DNA of 64,000 nt from Asanoa ferruginea (lineage in GTDB: Bacteria > Actinomycetota > Actinomycetes > Mycobacteriales > Micromonosporaceae). Positions 36,692-45,393 of the stretch are shown here, in pieces. The notes beneath the pieces are model-generated. The model searched no databases. It was not told the origin of the DNA and saw only the letters and a list, made by a program, of their open reading frames with translations. The number at the start of each line of letters is the position of its first letter. Within the stretch, counting starts at the first letter, position 1. A program made the position numbers and the translations under genes. Location: the NCBI RefSeq assembly GCF_003387075.1, contig NZ_QUMQ01000001.1, positions 6,386,001 to 6,450,000 on the forward strand, in the 5' to 3' direction.

Positions 36692-38125
36692 CTAGCTCCG
36701 CCGGGTGACGTCGAAGGTGAACAGGTCAGCCAGGTCGAACCCCGGGCCGGTGGACGGCAGCGTCGGCTCCCAGTCGGGTTCCCCGCTCAGGTAGCTCGCC
36801 GAGTCGGCGCGCAGCAGCCCGATCAGCACCTCCGCCACGATCTGACCGCCGACCGGGCCGAGGCGGTCACCGCCACCTCGGTATTCGGCCTCCTTGAGGA
36901 TGTAGAACCACAGCGGCGTGCCGTTGGGCCAGGGCTGGTCGAGCTCGTCGGGCGTCAGCGGCGGCACGCCGAGCAGCCGGGCGACGTCTTCGCCGCTTGG
37001 CAGGCCGGTGGTCCCGCCGCGGAGCAGGTCGCGGACCGCCAGCGAACGGTAGGCGGCCTCGTCGACCGCCCCGGTCACCTGTTCGGGTAGCCCGATCAGG
37101 CTGGTCGCGAGCCGGCCGTCGAGGCGCTTGGCCCGTTGCGCGCGCGGACGGCCGGGCACGTCGAAGATCTGCGCGAGGTCGAGCCGCCGGTTGGACGGCA
37201 GCGGGCCGAAGCCGACGAGGTCGGGGAACAGCGGCACCGCCGGCCCGCCCTCGACCAACTGGTAGGTGTGCCGGATCTGACCATGGCCGTAGCGGTAGGC
37301 CGCGTCGGCGAACTCCAGCGGGATGTAGGCCTCGCCCGGCTTGGGCGCGAACCACCTGCCGCCGTCGGCGAGCACCTGCTCGACCAACGGCGTGCCGACC
37401 AGCCGGGGCAGGAAGTCGCGGACCACGATCCACTGGTAGTGCCAGGTGAGCGTGCTGCGCGCCTCGTCGAAGACGTCGGCCTCGGCCACCCCGACGGCAC
37501 GGAGCAGGTCGACGATCCGGTTGTGGGCACGCAGCAACGCGATGTGCAGGCTCAGCGAGAACACGTGCACGTCGTTGCGCGGGTCGCCGATCAGGGCCAC
37601 GCCCTGCTGGTTGCGCGGCACGTCGAAGCCGTCCTGGCCGAGCAGGAACTTGGCCGGATCGCTCAGGTCGAACAGATAGGGACAGCCGATCGGGCCGTCC
37701 GAATAGATCATTTCCAGGTTGAGCATCGGTGCCCGGGCGTTGCGCAACGTCTCGGGGCTCGCGCCGGCACCGATCGGCGACCGGTCGGCGGTGATGTCGT
37801 GCGCGATGATCTGCCCGAAGAACGGCCAGCCGGCCGCCTCCGTGGCGTCGTCTCCGCCCGGGGCCATCTCGTCGAGCGCGACCGCCGCGTCGCAGACCCC
37901 GCCGTCGCCGCCGGCGCGCATCAGCAGTTGGGGATCGGTGCCCAGCGGCGACAGGCCAGGGAACATCCGCCCGTAGCGGGCGGGACCGGTGGGCCGGTCG
38001 ACAGCGCGGGTGGGGGCGAGGCAGTGATCGCGGGCGGCCGCGTGACTGCCGTGCGGGTGTCCATGACTTCTGTCGACCTGTCCAGCGTATGCCCGCCGGG
38101 TCGGGTCGCCGGTGGGGTTGTTCAT
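36692..38125 (-). CDS. animal-type haem peroxidase
   Basis: A 477-residue bacterial member of the cyclooxygenase-peroxidase superfamily. Distal His109 is in FFGQIIAHDIT and proximal His281 in YRYGHGQIRHTY; the HVFSLSLHIALLRAHNRI helix and LTWHYQWIVVRDFLP are also characteristic. There is no signal peptide; the N-terminus is His-rich. It may oxidise fatty acids or halides. GGAGG precedes the ATG. An ECF41-type promoter element lies 80 nt upstream, linking it to the nearby sigma factor. Confidence 0.88.
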   Translation of the reverse strand: MNNPTGDPTRRAYAGQVDRSHGHPHGSHAAARDHCLAPTRAVDRPTGPARYGRMFPGLSPLGTDPQLLMRAGGDGGVCDAAVALDEMAPGGDDATEAAGWPFFGQIIAHDITADRSPIGAGASPETLRNARAPMLNLEMIYSDGPIGCPYLFDLSDPAKFLLGQDGFDVPRNQQGVALIGDPRNDVHVFSLSLHIALLRAHNRIVDLLRAVGVAEADVFDEARSTLTWHYQWIVVRDFLPRLVGTPLVEQVLADGGRWFAPKPGEAYIPLEFADAAYRYGHGQIRHTYQLVEGGPAVPLFPDLVGFGPLPSNRRLDLAQIFDVPGRPRAQRAKRLDGRLATSLIGLPEQVTGAVDEAAYRSLAVRDLLRGGTTGLPSGEDVARLLGVPPLTPDELDQPWPNGTPLWFYILKEAEYRGGGDRLGPVGGQIVAEVLIGLLRADSASYLSGEPDWEPTLPSTGPGFDLADLFTFDVTRRS

Positions 38126-38204
38126 CTGTCCTCCGTGCGTGACGTAAGTGAAACCTGTTGCGGCCCGTGCGCTGTGCGGCCGCGCCGTTGCGGGTACCCG
38201 CTAA

Positions 38205-38231
38205 GACCAGTCAGCCACCCAGGTTGTGACA
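38205..38231 (-). promoter_or_regulatory. ECF41-type promoter of the haem peroxidase
   Basis: On the minus strand: TGTCACA (38225-38231), exactly 16 bases, GGTC (38205-38208) followed by TT. It directs transcription to the haem peroxidase, whose ATG is 80 nt downstream. It is one of four identical-spacing elements around the sigma gene. Confidence 0.7.
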
Positions 38232-38245
38232 GGTCTCCGGGCATC

Positions 38246-38272
38246 CGTCACACGGAGCGGTGCTACCCGGTC
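38246..38272 (+). promoter_or_regulatory. ECF41-type promoter of the NmrA-like gene
   Basis: CGTCACA (38246-38252), 16 bases, GGTC (38269-38272) then TA. The first base differs from the other three elements. It points at the NmrA-like gene 42 nt downstream and is back-to-back with the peroxidase promoter, 14 bp apart. Confidence 0.6.
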
Positions 38273-38314
38273 TAAGAGGGTGAACGGAAATGCCGAACCT
38301 GGAAGGTTGAACAC

Positions 38315-39049
38315 ATGAAGATCGCAGTCATTGGCGGTACGGGCCTGATCGGCTCGCAGGTCGTGAAGATCCTCAACACCGGTGGGCACGAAGCGGTGCC
38401 GCTGTCCCCGTCGAACGGTGTCGACCTGCTCTCCGGCAAGGGTCTGGCCGAAGGCCTGGCCGGCGCCGATGTCGTCGTCAACCTGAGCAACTCGCCGACC
38501 TTCGACGAGGCCTCCCCGGCGTTCTTCCAGACGACGATGGACAACCTGCTGGCCGCGGCCGAGGACGCCGGTGTCGGCCACGCCGTCATCCTGTCCATCG
38601 TCGGTGCCGAGCTGGTGCCGGAGCTCGTCTACTACCAGGCCAAGGTGCTCCAGGAAGACATCCTGAAGGCCGGCCCGGTGCCCTACTCGATCGTGCGGGC
38701 CACGCAGTTCTTCGAGTTCACCGAGACGACGCTGTCCTGGACCTCCGACGAGAACACCGTGCGGCTGCCGGCCACGCTGATCCAGCCGATGGCCGCTTCC
38801 GACGTGGCGAAGGCCGTTGCCGACGTCATCGTGGGCAAGCCCTTGCAGGGCACTCGCGACGTGGCCGGGCCCGAGGTGTTCACGCTCGACGAGCTGGGCC
38901 GGATCACCCTCGCGGCCAAGGGCGACAAGCGCACCGTGGTGGTCGACGACACCGCCGGGATGTTCGCCGCCGTGCACGGTGACGCGATCATCGCCAAGGA
39001 CGGCGCCGTGATCGCCAAGACCACCTACCGGGACTGGCTCGCCCGCTGA
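38315..39049 (+). CDS. NmrA-like NAD(P)-binding protein
   Basis: A 244-residue atypical SDR with IAVIGGTGLIGSQVVKIL as the dinucleotide loop at 3-20. No YxxxK pair is evident, as in NmrA/quinone-reductase QOR2 relatives, and VYYQAKVLQEDILKAGPVPYSIVRATQFFEF is typical of that group. It may be a redox sensor or reductase. GAAGG precedes the ATG. It is divergent from the haem peroxidase and shares the ECF41-type promoter element. Confidence 0.88.
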   Translation: MKIAVIGGTGLIGSQVVKILNTGGHEAVPLSPSNGVDLLSGKGLAEGLAGADVVVNLSNSPTFDEASPAFFQTTMDNLLAAAEDAGVGHAVILSIVGAELVPELVYYQAKVLQEDILKAGPVPYSIVRATQFFEFTETTLSWTSDENTVRLPATLIQPMAASDVAKAVADVIVGKPLQGTRDVAGPEVFTLDELGRITLAAKGDKRTVVVDDTAGMFAAVHGDAIIAKDGAVIAKTTYRDWLAR

Positions 39050-39060
39050 CGGTCAAACCG

Positions 39061-39093
39061 GAGGCCCGCACGACCGACGGTCGTGCGGGCCTC
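39061..39093. terminator. 15-bp terminator hairpin
   Basis: GAGGCCCGCACGACC with its exact complement around a GAC loop, between the NmrA-like stop and the XRE regulator stop; a short TTC follows. It is probably bidirectional. Confidence 0.8.
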
Positions 39094-39094
39094 T

Positions 39095-39937
39095 TCAGGC
39101 CGACTCGTAGATCCGCTGCCCGCCGATGACCGACAGCAGCTCCAGCCGCTCGTAGCTGGCCGTGCCCGGCGAGGCGGTGTAGACCACCAGTTGCTGTGAC
39201 TGGTCGGGGTCGACCAGCCGCTGGCAGTCGAGCTCCAGCAGCCCGACCTGCGGGTGCTGGAGCCGGATCGGTCCGCAGTAGGTGCCGGCCACCGGATGCC
39301 CTTCCCAGAGGCCGGCGAACTCCGGGCTTGCGTCGAGCAAAGAATCCACAATGGATGAAGCCCGGGAACCCTTACCATCACGGGTGTACGAGGCGTGCAG
39401 GTCCGCGACGATCAGCCGGCCCTGCTCCGCCCGGTCCTCCTCGGGGTAGATCAGCCGCGTCGCGGGATCGGTGAACCAGCGGTAGTGCATGCTCCGCGCC
39501 AGTCCGGTGTGGACGCTCGCGTCGCCGAGCAACGCCACCGCCAGCCGAGTTTGCAGCATCGTCTCGCCGAGGTGCGAGACCACCTGCGCGGCGCTGTCCC
39601 GCAACCCGTCGAAGATCCGCAGCATCCCCGGATTGAGGTGGCCGGAAGAACCGGAGCGCGGTGTCGCGTACCCGCCGAGCTGGAAGAGGTGGTCGCGCTC
39701 CTCGAGCGAGAGCCGCAGGCCCCGGGCGAGGGCGCCGAGCATCTGTTCGGAGGGGTGCGGCCCACGCGGCTGCTCGAGCCGGCTGTAATAGTCGATCGAC
39801 ATGTCGCTGAGCACCGCGACCTCTTCCCGGCGCAGGCCCCTGGTCCGCCGCCGCTGCCCGCGCGGCAGCCCCACGTCTTCGGGTTGCAGCGCCTCCCGCC
39901 GGGTGCGCAGGTATTCAGCCAGCCGAGCGCGGTCCAT
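39095..39937 (-). CDS. XRE regulator with MmyB-like ligand-binding domain
   Basis: This 280-residue protein has an N-terminal helix-turn-helix (about 5-85, [34 protein letters not shown]). A PAS-like MmyB domain follows (about 105-275) with [18 protein letters not shown] and the closing [11 protein letters not shown]. MmyB-type regulators in Streptomyces sense small molecules, possibly fatty acids, and control a neighbouring SDR. Here the SDR lies immediately upstream and overlaps it by 23 bp. Confidence 0.9.
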   Translation of the reverse strand: MDRARLAEYLRTRREALQPEDVGLPRGQRRRTRGLRREEVAVLSDMSIDYYSRLEQPRGPHPSEQMLGALARGLRLSLEERDHLFQLGGYATPRSGSSGHLNPGMLRIFDGLRDSAAQVVSHLGETMLQTRLAVALLGDASVHTGLARSMHYRWFTDPATRLIYPEEDRAEQGRLIVADLHASYTRDGKGSRASSIVDSLLDASPEFAGLWEGHPVAGTYCGPIRLQHPQVGLLELDCQRLVDPDQSQQLVVYTASPGTASYERLELLSVIGGQRIYESA

Positions 39938-40886
39938 CGTGGATTCCTTCCAGAACTGACTCGAGGCCGGCGGCCCGCAGCGAGTAGTCCCACAGCCGGG
40001 CCGCCTCGGCCTCGTCGCGGGCCGAGCGGTAGACCGGCAGCTCGGTCGGCGCACCGGTGAACTGGCCGATGCCGTCGGGGCCGTAGAGCCGGCCGCCCTG
40101 CGCCTGCGGGCTGGTGGCCGCGTAGAGGATGGGCAGCAGGCCCTGGTCGACGCCGTGCACCAGGACGCCCCACCTGGCCAGCCGGGTCATGATCTTCTCG
40201 TGCGGCGCGGGCTTGGCCCGGCCGAGGTTGGGGCCGGCGGCATACAGGCCGGTCAAGGTGGTGCCGGGGTGCGCCGCGTTGCTGACGATGCCCCAGCCGC
40301 CGGCCCGGCTGCGCCGGTCGAGTTCGAGGGCGAAGAACAGGTTCGCGAGCTTCGACTGCCCGTACGCCCGGACGCCCGAGTATTTCCGCTCGCCCTGCGG
40401 GTCGGCCCAGTTGAGCTTGGCCTGCCGGGCGGCACTGCTGGTGACCGTCGTCACCCGGGCCTGGCCGTCGCGCAAGAGCGGCAGCAGCCGGGTGGTGAGC
40501 GCGACGTGGCCGAGATAGTTGGTGCCGAACTGGAGTTCGTGGCCGTCCACCGTGGTGTGCCGGGTGGCGGGCGCCATCACTCCGGCGTTGTTGATCAGGA
40601 TGTTGATCGGCCGGCCCTCGGCGATCAGACCGTCGGCGAGCGTGGCCACCGACGACAGCGAGGCCAGGTCGAGGGTGCGGAGGGAGACGTGTGCGCCGGG
40701 CACCTCGGTGCGGATGCGGCGCAGGACGGCCTCGCCCTTCTCGATGTCGCGGACGGCGAGCAGCACCTCCGCTCCGGCGGCGGCCAGCGCGGTGGCCAGG
40801 CCCAGGCCCAGCCCGCCGCTCGCCCCGGTCACCAGGGCGAGCCGCCCGGCCAGGTCGGGTGCCGCGAACGTCGTCATCTTCTTCAC
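39915..40886 (-). CDS. SDR-family oxidoreductase (retinol-dehydrogenase-like)
   Basis: A 323-residue SDR of the long WWOX/retinol-dehydrogenase style. Cofactor loop [18 protein letters not shown], catalytic Ser in TVTSSAAR and YGQSK (intact Tyr and Lys), then [12 protein letters not shown]. The GTG at 40886 follows TTGGAG. It is the first gene of a pair with the MmyB-type XRE regulator. No ECF41-type element is found upstream, so it is outside that regulon. Confidence 0.88.
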   Translation of the reverse strand: MKKMTTFAAPDLAGRLALVTGASGGLGLGLATALAAAGAEVLLAVRDIEKGEAVLRRIRTEVPGAHVSLRTLDLASLSSVATLADGLIAEGRPINILINNAGVMAPATRHTTVDGHELQFGTNYLGHVALTTRLLPLLRDGQARVTTVTSSAARQAKLNWADPQGERKYSGVRAYGQSKLANLFFALELDRRSRAGGWGIVSNAAHPGTTLTGLYAAGPNLGRAKPAPHEKIMTRLARWGVLVHGVDQGLLPILYAATSPQAQGGRLYGPDGIGQFTGAPTELPVYRSARDEAEAARLWDYSLRAAGLESVLEGIHDGPRSAG

Positions 40887-40965
40887 AACAACTCCAAGGT
40901 CAGCGATGTTTCTTCAACGCTGACGCGGTGGGGGTCGGACAACCATGTTCCGTTGATACAAGGCT

Positions 40966-41331
40966 TCAGCGGCGGTGCCAGCCGGTCAGCTTGGCCGGGT
41001 TGAGCACGATCCACAGGACGGCGACCCGGGCGCCGGTCGACTTGACGGCGATCACGGCGAGCGCCTGACCGCCGCGGCGCAGGGCCAGCCCGGCCCGGCC
41101 GTTGACCGCCTCGATGGTCAACTCGGTGCCGGGTCGCCCGCACAGCAGGTCGGCCACGAGCGCGGCGACGTCGGTGGCGCCGTGGATCGGGGCGAGCGCG
41201 GCCGGCACTGCGCCGCCGCCATCACACACGGCGATGGCGTCGGCTTCGAGGGCGGTCCGGAGCGCGGTGGGGTCGCCTAGCCGGCAGGCGTCGGCCAACC
41301 CGCGCACGGCACTGTCATGCCGATCGAGCAT
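40966..41331 (-). CDS. free-standing ECF41 C-terminal-domain-like (SnoaL/NTF2) protein
   Basis: A 121-residue NTF2-fold protein that aligns with the last 115 residues of the ECF41 sigma encoded 1.4 kb away. ACRLGDPTALRTALEADAIAVCDGGG matches AARSGDLAALERLFAPDVASVSDGNG, and VLWIVLNPAKLTGW matches VLWMMNQAKISAL. The DGGG and NPxKL signatures of the ECF41 regulatory domain are both kept. Its start lies inside the NDH-2 gene (17-bp overlap). A detached regulator or ligand binder is likely (inference). Confidence 0.8.
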   Translation of the reverse strand: MLDRHDSAVRGLADACRLGDPTALRTALEADAIAVCDGGGAVPAALAPIHGATDVAALVADLLCGRPGTELTIEAVNGRAGLALRRGGQALAVIAVKSTGARVAVLWIVLNPAKLTGWHRR

Positions 41332-42655
41332 GGTCAGCGGCCGCTGGCTCGCCTCCGGTGACGAACGCCCGGCGCGGGTCCTGCACCGAGGCCAGCGAGA
41401 CGATGTCGCGGCCGAACACCGCGGCGGTCAGCCAGACGGCCAGCACCCGGGCCTTGCGCTCCCAGCTCGGCACGGCCAGGACGTGGTAGCCCCGGTGCAT
41501 CAGCCAGGCCGGCAGGCCCTTGATGACGATGCCCTTGTATTGGAAGATGCCGCGGCCGAGGCCCAGCGTGGCGACCGTGCCGAGGCTGTGGTGCAGGTAT
41601 TGCTTCGGCTCCCGGCCGCGCAGGCTCCCCACGATGTTCTTCGCGAGCAGCTTGCCCTGCCGCACCGCGTGCTGCGCGTTGGGCACCGTCGCGACGCCGG
41701 GCCGGCCGGCGGCCAGGTCGGGCACCGCCGCGTCGTCGCCCGCGCCCCAGGCGTCGGGGATCGCCTCGCTGTCGGTGCCCACCCGCAGGTCGGCCCGCAC
41801 GACGAGCATCCCGCGCGCGTCGATGGGCAGGTCGGTGTGGTTGCGCACCATCGGGTTGACGGCGTTGCCGACGGTCCACACGATCAGGTCTGAGTCGAAC
41901 TCCTGGCCGTCGGAGAGCACCACGTGGCCGTCGGTCGCGGAGACGAGTTGGGCGTTGAGGTGCACCTGCGCGCCCCGTTTCTCCAGCGAGCGCACCACCC
42001 ACTGCCCGGGCTTGTCGGTCACCTCCGGCAGGATCCGCCCGCGCGCCTCCACCAGGTGGAAGCGCACGTCGGCGGGGGAGAGCTCGGGGTAGAGCCTGGT
42101 CAGCGCGGTCGCCAGCGACAGCAGTTCGCCGAAGCCCTCGACGCCGGAGAACCCGCCGCCGACGAACGTCACGGTGAGCAGCTTCTCCCGCTGCGGGCCG
42201 GGCGCCAGCGTCGAGGCCCGGTCGAAGTTGGTCAGCAGCCGGTCGCGGATCGCGACCGCCTCCTCGACGTGCTTCATCCCGATCGCCGACTCGGCGATGC
42301 CGGGCACGCCGAGCTGGCGGGTCACCGCGCCGGCCGTGACCGCGATGATGTCGTAGGCCAGGGCGAACTCCGGGCCCTCGGCGGGCTGGATCGTGGCGGT
42401 GCGGTGGGCGTGGTCGACGTGGACGACCGAACCCGAGATGAGCGTGGTCTTGCGCAGGTGCCGGCGCTGCGAGACGGCGGCGTGCCGGGCCTCGACCGAG
42501 CCGGCCAGCACTTCCGGAAGAAACGGCTGATAGGTCATGTATGGCCGCGGGTCGACCACGACGACCCGCGCCTCGTCACGGCGGAGCTTCTTCTCCAGCT
42601 TCCAGGCCGTGTAGAACCCGGCATAGCCGCCGCCGACCACCAGAATCGTGCGCAT
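41315..42655 (-). CDS. type II NADH:quinone oxidoreductase-like flavoprotein
   Basis: A 446-residue single-polypeptide NDH-2 family protein: FAD motif VVGGGYAGFYTAWKL at 5-19, NAD-binding motif VTFVGGGFSGVEGFGEL near 170, and the C-terminal FAD segment WGAGDDAAVPD near 310. A C-terminal amphipathic tail with AVFGRDIVSLA fits membrane association. It would pass electrons from NADH to quinone without proton pumping. It follows an ECF41-type promoter element and overlaps the NTF2-like gene. Confidence 0.9.
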   Translation of the reverse strand: MRTILVVGGGYAGFYTAWKLEKKLRRDEARVVVVDPRPYMTYQPFLPEVLAGSVEARHAAVSQRRHLRKTTLISGSVVHVDHAHRTATIQPAEGPEFALAYDIIAVTAGAVTRQLGVPGIAESAIGMKHVEEAVAIRDRLLTNFDRASTLAPGPQREKLLTVTFVGGGFSGVEGFGELLSLATALTRLYPELSPADVRFHLVEARGRILPEVTDKPGQWVVRSLEKRGAQVHLNAQLVSATDGHVVLSDGQEFDSDLIVWTVGNAVNPMVRNHTDLPIDARGMLVVRADLRVGTDSEAIPDAWGAGDDAAVPDLAAGRPGVATVPNAQHAVRQGKLLAKNIVGSLRGREPKQYLHHSLGTVATLGLGRGIFQYKGIVIKGLPAWLMHRGYHVLAVPSWERKARVLAVWLTAAVFGRDIVSLASVQDPRRAFVTGGEPAAADHARSA

Positions 42656-42688
42656 GTGGTCCTCCGTTTCCTCGCAGTCGCCAGCTAT

Positions 42689-42715
42689 GACCGGGCAGCA
42701 CGCCGTTTTGTGACA
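42689..42715 (-). promoter_or_regulatory. ECF41-type promoter of the NDH-2 gene
   Basis: On the minus strand: TGTCACA (42709-42715), exactly 16 bases, GGTC (42689-42692) followed by AT. It lies 34 nt before the NDH-2 ATG and starts only 2 bp past the sigma gene stop, so the dehydrogenase has its own promoter. Confidence 0.72.
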
Positions 42716-42716
42716 C

Positions 42717-43613
42717 TCACGAGAGCGCGCTGATCTTCGCCTGGTTCATCATCCACAGCACCTTATCGATGCCGTCGGCCGAGGTGGTGACCGTGAGCAC
42801 CGCTTCCACCGCGCCGTCACGGTAGAGCAGGGCCGAGGTCTGGCCGTTGGTGTCGGCCCACCGGACCTCGATGCCCTCCCAGTACCAGGTGATCGCGGCC
42901 AGATACTTGGCGACGCGCTCGACACCGACCACCGGCCGGCGGGAGACCTTCGCCGCGCCGTTGCCGTCGGAAACGCTGGCCACGTCGGGTGCGAAGAGCC
43001 GTTCGAGGGCCGCCAGGTCGCCGGAGCGGGCGGCGGTGATGAACGTGGTCAGCAGTTCGCGCTGGGCTGCCGTGCTCACCGGGGTGCGCTTCTCGCTGGT
43101 CACGGATTTGCGGGCCCGGCTGACCAGTTGGCGCACGGCTGGCTCGGTGGACTGCAGGATGTCGGCGATCTGCCCATACGGGTAGTCGAAGGCCTCGCGG
43201 AGGACGTACGCCGCGCGCTCGTTGGGTGTCAGCTTTTCCATCAGCAGCAGGGCCGCGAACTCGAGGGCCTCGCCGCGCTCCGCGCCCAGATAGGGATCGG
43301 CGCTCGTGTCGACCGGCTCGGGCAGCCACGGCCCGATGTAGGTCTCGCGGCGTGACCGGGCGGACTGGAGCGAGTTGATGGCCAGCCGGGTCGTCGTGGT
43401 GGCCAGGAAGGCGGCCGGGTTGACGACCACGCTGCGGTCGGTCGTCTGCCAGCGCACCCACACGTCTTGCACCAGGTCTTCAGCTTCGGTCGCGCTGCTC
43501 AGCATTCGGTAGGCGATCCCGAACAACCGCGGCCGCACGCTCGTGAAGATCGCGGCGGCTGCCTCGAGATCATCGGCCCCAGCGGGCTCGACATTCACCC
43601 CGGAATCGGTCAT
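42717..43613 (-). CDS. ECF41-group (SigJ-like) sigma factor with fused NTF2 domain
   Basis: A 298-residue ECF sigma factor. Region 2 runs FTSVRPRLFGIAYRMLSSATEAEDLVQDVWVRWQ; the ECF41 linker signature WLPEP is present; region 4 has LTPNERAAYVLREAFDYPYGQIADILQSTEPAVRQLVSRARK. The C-terminal SnoaL-like domain (about 185-298) carries DGNG and NQAKI in place of the usual DGGGK and NPDKL. ECF41 factors lack a classical anti-sigma and are controlled by this domain. No matching promoter element precedes its own gene. Confidence 0.92.
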   Translation of the reverse strand: MTDSGVNVEPAGADDLEAAAAIFTSVRPRLFGIAYRMLSSATEAEDLVQDVWVRWQTTDRSVVVNPAAFLATTTTRLAINSLQSARSRRETYIGPWLPEPVDTSADPYLGAERGEALEFAALLLMEKLTPNERAAYVLREAFDYPYGQIADILQSTEPAVRQLVSRARKSVTSEKRTPVSTAAQRELLTTFITAARSGDLAALERLFAPDVASVSDGNGAAKVSRRPVVGVERVAKYLAAITWYWEGIEVRWADTNGQTSALLYRDGAVEAVLTVTTSADGIDKVLWMMNQAKISALS

Positions 43614-43698
43614 CACACGCCCCCATCCGGTTACACCGCAGCCGTTCCAGTCACCATCCTCGGCCGAACCCCCGGCAAATACCAACATCGCACGGGAC

Positions 43699-43725
43699 TG
43701 TCACAGAATCCGGGGCTGTCCGGTC
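43699..43725 (+). promoter_or_regulatory. ECF41-type promoter of the alpha/beta hydrolase
   Basis: TGTCACA (43699-43705), exactly 16 bases, GGTC (43722-43725) followed by TT, 46 nt before the hydrolase ATG. It lies in the divergent region with the sigma gene but points away from it. Confidence 0.72.
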
Positions 43726-43770
43726 TTCGCTGGTGACCGCAACTGATGGCAAACCGCGAGGAGCAGAACC

Positions 43771-44496
43771 ATGACCGAGCAGAAGCCGACCGTCGTCCTC
43801 GTCCACGGCGCGTTCGCCGAGTCCGCGAGCTGGACCGGTGTCGTCGAACGGCTGCGGGCGCAGTCCGTCGACGTCGTCGCCGTGGCCAACCCGCTGCGCA
43901 GCCTGCCGGGCGACGCCGCCTACGTCCGCGACGTGCTGGCCACCATCGACGGGCCGGTCGTGCTGGTCGGCCACTCCTACGGCGGCATGGTGATCACCGA
44001 GGCCGCCGCCGGCTCCGACCAGGTGGCCGGGCTGGTCTACGTCTGCGCGTTCGCGCCCGCACAGGGCGAGTCCGCGTTCGACCTGTCGGGCAAGTTCCCC
44101 GGCAGCACCCTCGGCGCGGCGCTGGCCGCCTACCCGGTGACCACCGGCGGCAACGAGTTCGCCATCCGCCCCGAGTTGTTCCACCACCAGTTCGCCGCCG
44201 ACGTGACCGCCGAGCAGGCCGCCGTGATGAGCGCGACCCAGCGCCCGGTCACCCAGGACGCGCTGACCGCGGGCCTGCCGACCAGCACGCCGGCCTGGAC
44301 GTCGATCCCGTCGTGGTTCGTCTTCAGCGACCAGGACCTCAACATCCCGGTCGCCCTGCACCGCTTCATGGCCGACCGCGCCGCGGCCAAGGGCGTCGCC
44401 GAGCTGGCGGGGGCCTCGCACGCGCTCTCCGTCTCCGAGCCCGAGGCCGTGACGGCGTCGATCCTCGACGCGGTGCGCGCGGTGTCACCGCGCTAA
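43771..44496 (+). CDS. alpha/beta hydrolase
   Basis: A 241-residue hydrolase of the EstC/hydroxynitrile-lyase-like type: VVLVHGAFAESASW oxyanion segment, nucleophile Ser in LVGHSYGGMVI (near residue 72), acid in WFVFSDQDLNIP and His in GASHALSVSEP. GAGGAG precedes the ATG. It is divergent from the ECF41 sigma gene and carries the same promoter element as NDH-2. The substrate, probably an ester or lactone, is unknown. Its end overlaps the phosphoesterase stop by 4 nt. Confidence 0.9.
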   Translation: MTEQKPTVVLVHGAFAESASWTGVVERLRAQSVDVVAVANPLRSLPGDAAYVRDVLATIDGPVVLVGHSYGGMVITEAAAGSDQVAGLVYVCAFAPAQGESAFDLSGKFPGSTLGAALAAYPVTTGGNEFAIRPELFHHQFAADVTAEQAAVMSATQRPVTQDALTAGLPTSTPAWTSIPSWFVFSDQDLNIPVALHRFMADRAAAKGVAELAGASHALSVSEPEAVTASILDAVRAVSPR

Positions 44497-45389
44497 AGCT
44501 TGAACTCGCTTCGCATCGAGGTGGCGGTGGCGGCGCAGCCGAGCAGCGGCAGCCGCAGGAGCTCCTCGGTGGTGCGCAGGATCGAGCACAGCGTGTAGGG
44601 CTGGGTCGCGTGCACACCGTTCGTCTTCGGCGAGATGACGATGGTGGGGATGTGGTTGTCGGTCGTGGTTCCCTCGTCCCAGGTGACGATCACGACCAGC
44701 CGCCCGGCCGTGTAGTCGGGGCCGGCGAGGATCCGCGGCAGCCACTGGCTCAGCCACTCGTCGCCGGACGCGACGAGCCGGTCCGGGCAGGGCGGCGCGC
44801 CGTGCATGTCATGACAGGCGTCGGGCGAGACGAAGGCGTACGCCGGAAGGTTTCCGCTCGTGACGTCGTCGTGCAGTGCGCCGCTGGTGAGGTCGCCGAG
44901 CGGGACGTGCCAGCGGCGGCAGTTGGCCGCCTCCCGGGTGTAGTAGGCGGCGGGCGTGTGCCGCACCAGGTAGCGGCCGTCGGCCGAGTTGGTGGAAGCG
45001 CAGGTGCCGGGCGCGGAGTCGGCGTAGTTACGCCACTCCCGCCCGGCCCGCGCGACCTGGGTGAGCACGTTGTCGGAGTCGATCGGGTGCGCCGCCGGGT
45101 CGGCGTCGTCGCAGATTCCGTGAGTGCTGCCGCTGGTCATCAGCAGGTAGGCCGCCAATGACGGGCACTGCGGCGGATAGCCGGCGTCCATGTTGGCGGC
45201 CGAGCCATATCGCTCCGCGAGCATGCTGATGTAGGGCGCGTCGGGGTTGCCGATCACCCGGTCGTAGGTCTCGTTCTCCTCCGCGATGACCAGCACCTTG
45301 GTGTCGGTCTGGACCTTCTGGGAAGCGCATCCGGCCGTCGCGAGCACGGCGGCGAGCACCGCCGTGATCGCCGTCAGTCGTCTGCGCAT
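44493..45389 (-). CDS. phosphoesterase-family lipoprotein
   Basis: A 298-residue exported lipoprotein: signal MRRRLTAITAVLAAVLATAGC with lipobox ATAGC. The mature part begins KVLVIAEENETYDRVIG, the EENxTYD metal site of AcpA/phospholipase-C-type phosphoesterases, with VTWDEGTTTDNHIPTIVISPKTNG further on. It would hydrolyse phosphoesters on the cell surface; related proteins are often acid phosphatases. It follows the DHFR-like gene by 4 nt. Confidence 0.88.
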   Translation of the reverse strand: MRRRLTAITAVLAAVLATAGCASQKVQTDTKVLVIAEENETYDRVIGNPDAPYISMLAERYGSAANMDAGYPPQCPSLAAYLLMTSGSTHGICDDADPAAHPIDSDNVLTQVARAGREWRNYADSAPGTCASTNSADGRYLVRHTPAAYYTREAANCRRWHVPLGDLTSGALHDDVTSGNLPAYAFVSPDACHDMHGAPPCPDRLVASGDEWLSQWLPRILAGPDYTAGRLVVIVTWDEGTTTDNHIPTIVISPKTNGVHATQPYTLCSILRTTEELLRLPLLGCAATATSMRSEFKL

Positions 45390-45393
45390 CCAC

